NCBI GenBank assembly: GCA_016718605.1
Contig: JADKCY010000003.1
Coordinates: 1,178,001-1,242,000, forward strand
Direction of reading: 5' to 3'
DNA from: Lysobacterales bacterium
Lineage (GTDB): Bacteria; Pseudomonadota; Gammaproteobacteria; Xanthomonadales; Xanthomonadaceae
DNA length: 64,000 nt
The notes beneath the pieces are model-generated. The model searched no databases, was not told the origin of the DNA, and saw only the letters and a program-made list of their open reading frames with translations. The position numbers were made by a program, and so were the translations under genes. This document shows, piece after piece, positions 63,106-64,000 of this stretch (position 1 is its first letter; each line of letters opens with the position of its first letter).

Positions 63106-63940
63106 ACTGCCACCCCTTGCCACGGTTCAGGAGTACGACGTGGCGATCGAGGTCCTCGACGCCTTCTCGGATGGCCTCGGCCACTGCTGCAGGCTCTACA
63201 GTCAGGTGGGTTTAATGCATGCCAAGAGCTGGATACCGATTCCACCCTCGCCGTCGGGGTGCCTGACGCGTGGCAAGGCCACCCTGCTGCCGTTGGATGA
63301 CGACCGCTTCGATCACTTGCTGATGAACTTCACACGCGAACTCGATCTGCCGGTCACCACCTTGTTCTCGAGTTGGTGGTGTCCCATCGAAGGGGTCCAC
63401 GCGCAGACGGCGGCCTTGATTGAACAGATTGAGTCGATCCCTTTGCGGCGCCTAGTGGGCGATGCGCTGTTGCACCCACACACGGTCCGCGCGTTCTGGT
63501 CGAGCCCGGCGTCCAAAGCCCATCACCATGCCTACCCGGGTGGCCTCGCGCTGCACTCACTCGAAGTCGCTACCATGGCCGCGAGCGCAAATCTCCTCAC
63601 CGCCTACGACCGCGATCTCGCGATCGCTTTTGCCCTGCTGCACGACTACGGCAAGGTGTAGTGTTACGCCAACCCAAACGGGATCGACTCCAGAACCCAT
63701 GAACGCATCGGCCGGCAGAAGCTCGGTCCGCTGCTGGCAATTCTTCAAGCCGAGGCGCCGGACATCGGCGCGGCGCTGGAAGATCTGCTGGGAGGCAAGC
63801 GCGCATCACGCAGTGGGCCCTATCCGTTGGCCATAGGCAAGGTGGTCAAAGCGTTCGATCAGATGAGTTGCGAAATGGCGATGCGACCGCCATTAAGGCA
63901 ACCAACGCAGTACATCGAAGACGACGACATCAAATTCTAG
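63095..63940 (+). pseudogene. HD-domain TraI-like relaxase N-terminal region with in-frame amber codon
   Basis: The frame from 63095 encodes 188 residues ending '...AIAFALLHDYGKV' at a TAG (63659-63661). After it the same frame stays open for 92 further codons to 63940 ('CYANPNGIDSRTHERIGRQK' and 'YIEDDDIKF'). The protein resembles the N-terminal HD domain (HHHAYPGGLALHSLE...HDYGK) of MobH-type TraI relaxases. A Trp codon (TGG) may have become TAG. The relaxase core is missing, so the piece may be an accessory protein or a decayed gene. Confidence 0.7.
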
Positions 63941-64000
63941 GTGGACTCTGGCGCAAAGGAGACGTCGTCGCCTCCCCGGCGCTCGAAACGGTCGACCTCT

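Overview
The window is GC-rich, densely packed DNA from a gammaproteobacterium. The RecBCD set, a truncated DPP-IV-type peptidase, delta-60 repeat proteins and the C-terminal 'FANGFE' signature of two exported proteins recall the Xanthomonadales/Lysobacterales, but the taxonomy is an inference. Its main theme is hydrogen metabolism: two membrane-associated [NiFe] hydrogenases, an H2 sensor, maturation genes and nickel uptake.

Layout. 1-2793: a peptidase fragment and two small exported proteins, one frameshifted. 2848-11668 (minus): recC-recB-recD. 12004-18757 (plus): a MBH/Hyd-1-like hydrogenase operon hoxKGZMLOQRT with an O2-tolerance signature, behind a clear sigma-54 promoter. 18750-24077 (minus): regulator hoxA, sensor hydrogenase hoxBC and kinase hoxJ. 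24570-30622: a delta-60 repeat protein, a Ser/Thr kinase with its ECF sigma factor, and a MerB-like protein. 30762-34259 (minus): nikR, a nickel permease and a TonB receptor, with a NikR-type palindrome. 34418-41868 (minus): hypC, a histone-deacetylase-like deacylase, lipS2, a flavoprotein (lipT-like), lipS1, lipoate ligase, lipoate-binding protein lbpA, dsrE2 and tusA. 41995-48091 (plus, divergent): a second hydrogenase, protease-hupH-hynS-isp1-hynL-isp2-dsrE. 48188-50428 hypF; 50438-55367 (minus) hupK/hoxV-hypABCDE. 55545-64000: tRNA-Arg with a partial duplicate, an IS remnant, unknown exported and membrane proteins, a BRCT protein, and an integrase plus relaxase-like module of an integrative element.

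How it fits together. Nickel enters through the TonB receptor and permease under NikR. HypA-F, three HypC-type chaperones and two proteases build the NiFe sites. HoxBC/HoxJ/HoxA probably sense H2 and drive sigma-54 promoters; I see one strong site (hoxK) and two weaker candidates (hypF and the hupK-hyp operon). The oxygen-tolerant enzyme feeds a cytochrome b. The second enzyme carries Isp1 (NarI-like) and Isp2 (HdrD-like).

The most unusual feature is that the Isp-type hydrogenase lies back to back with a complete lipoate-assembly/LbpA/TusA/DsrE2 operon that begins with hypC, while the sHdr core that normally uses LbpA is absent from the window. I infer a possible link between H2, lipoyl-protein and sulfur-carrier chemistry. 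Single-base frameshifts interrupt hypA, hypD and an exported protein gene, and an amber codon interrupts the relaxase-like gene. They may be assembly errors or real lesions.
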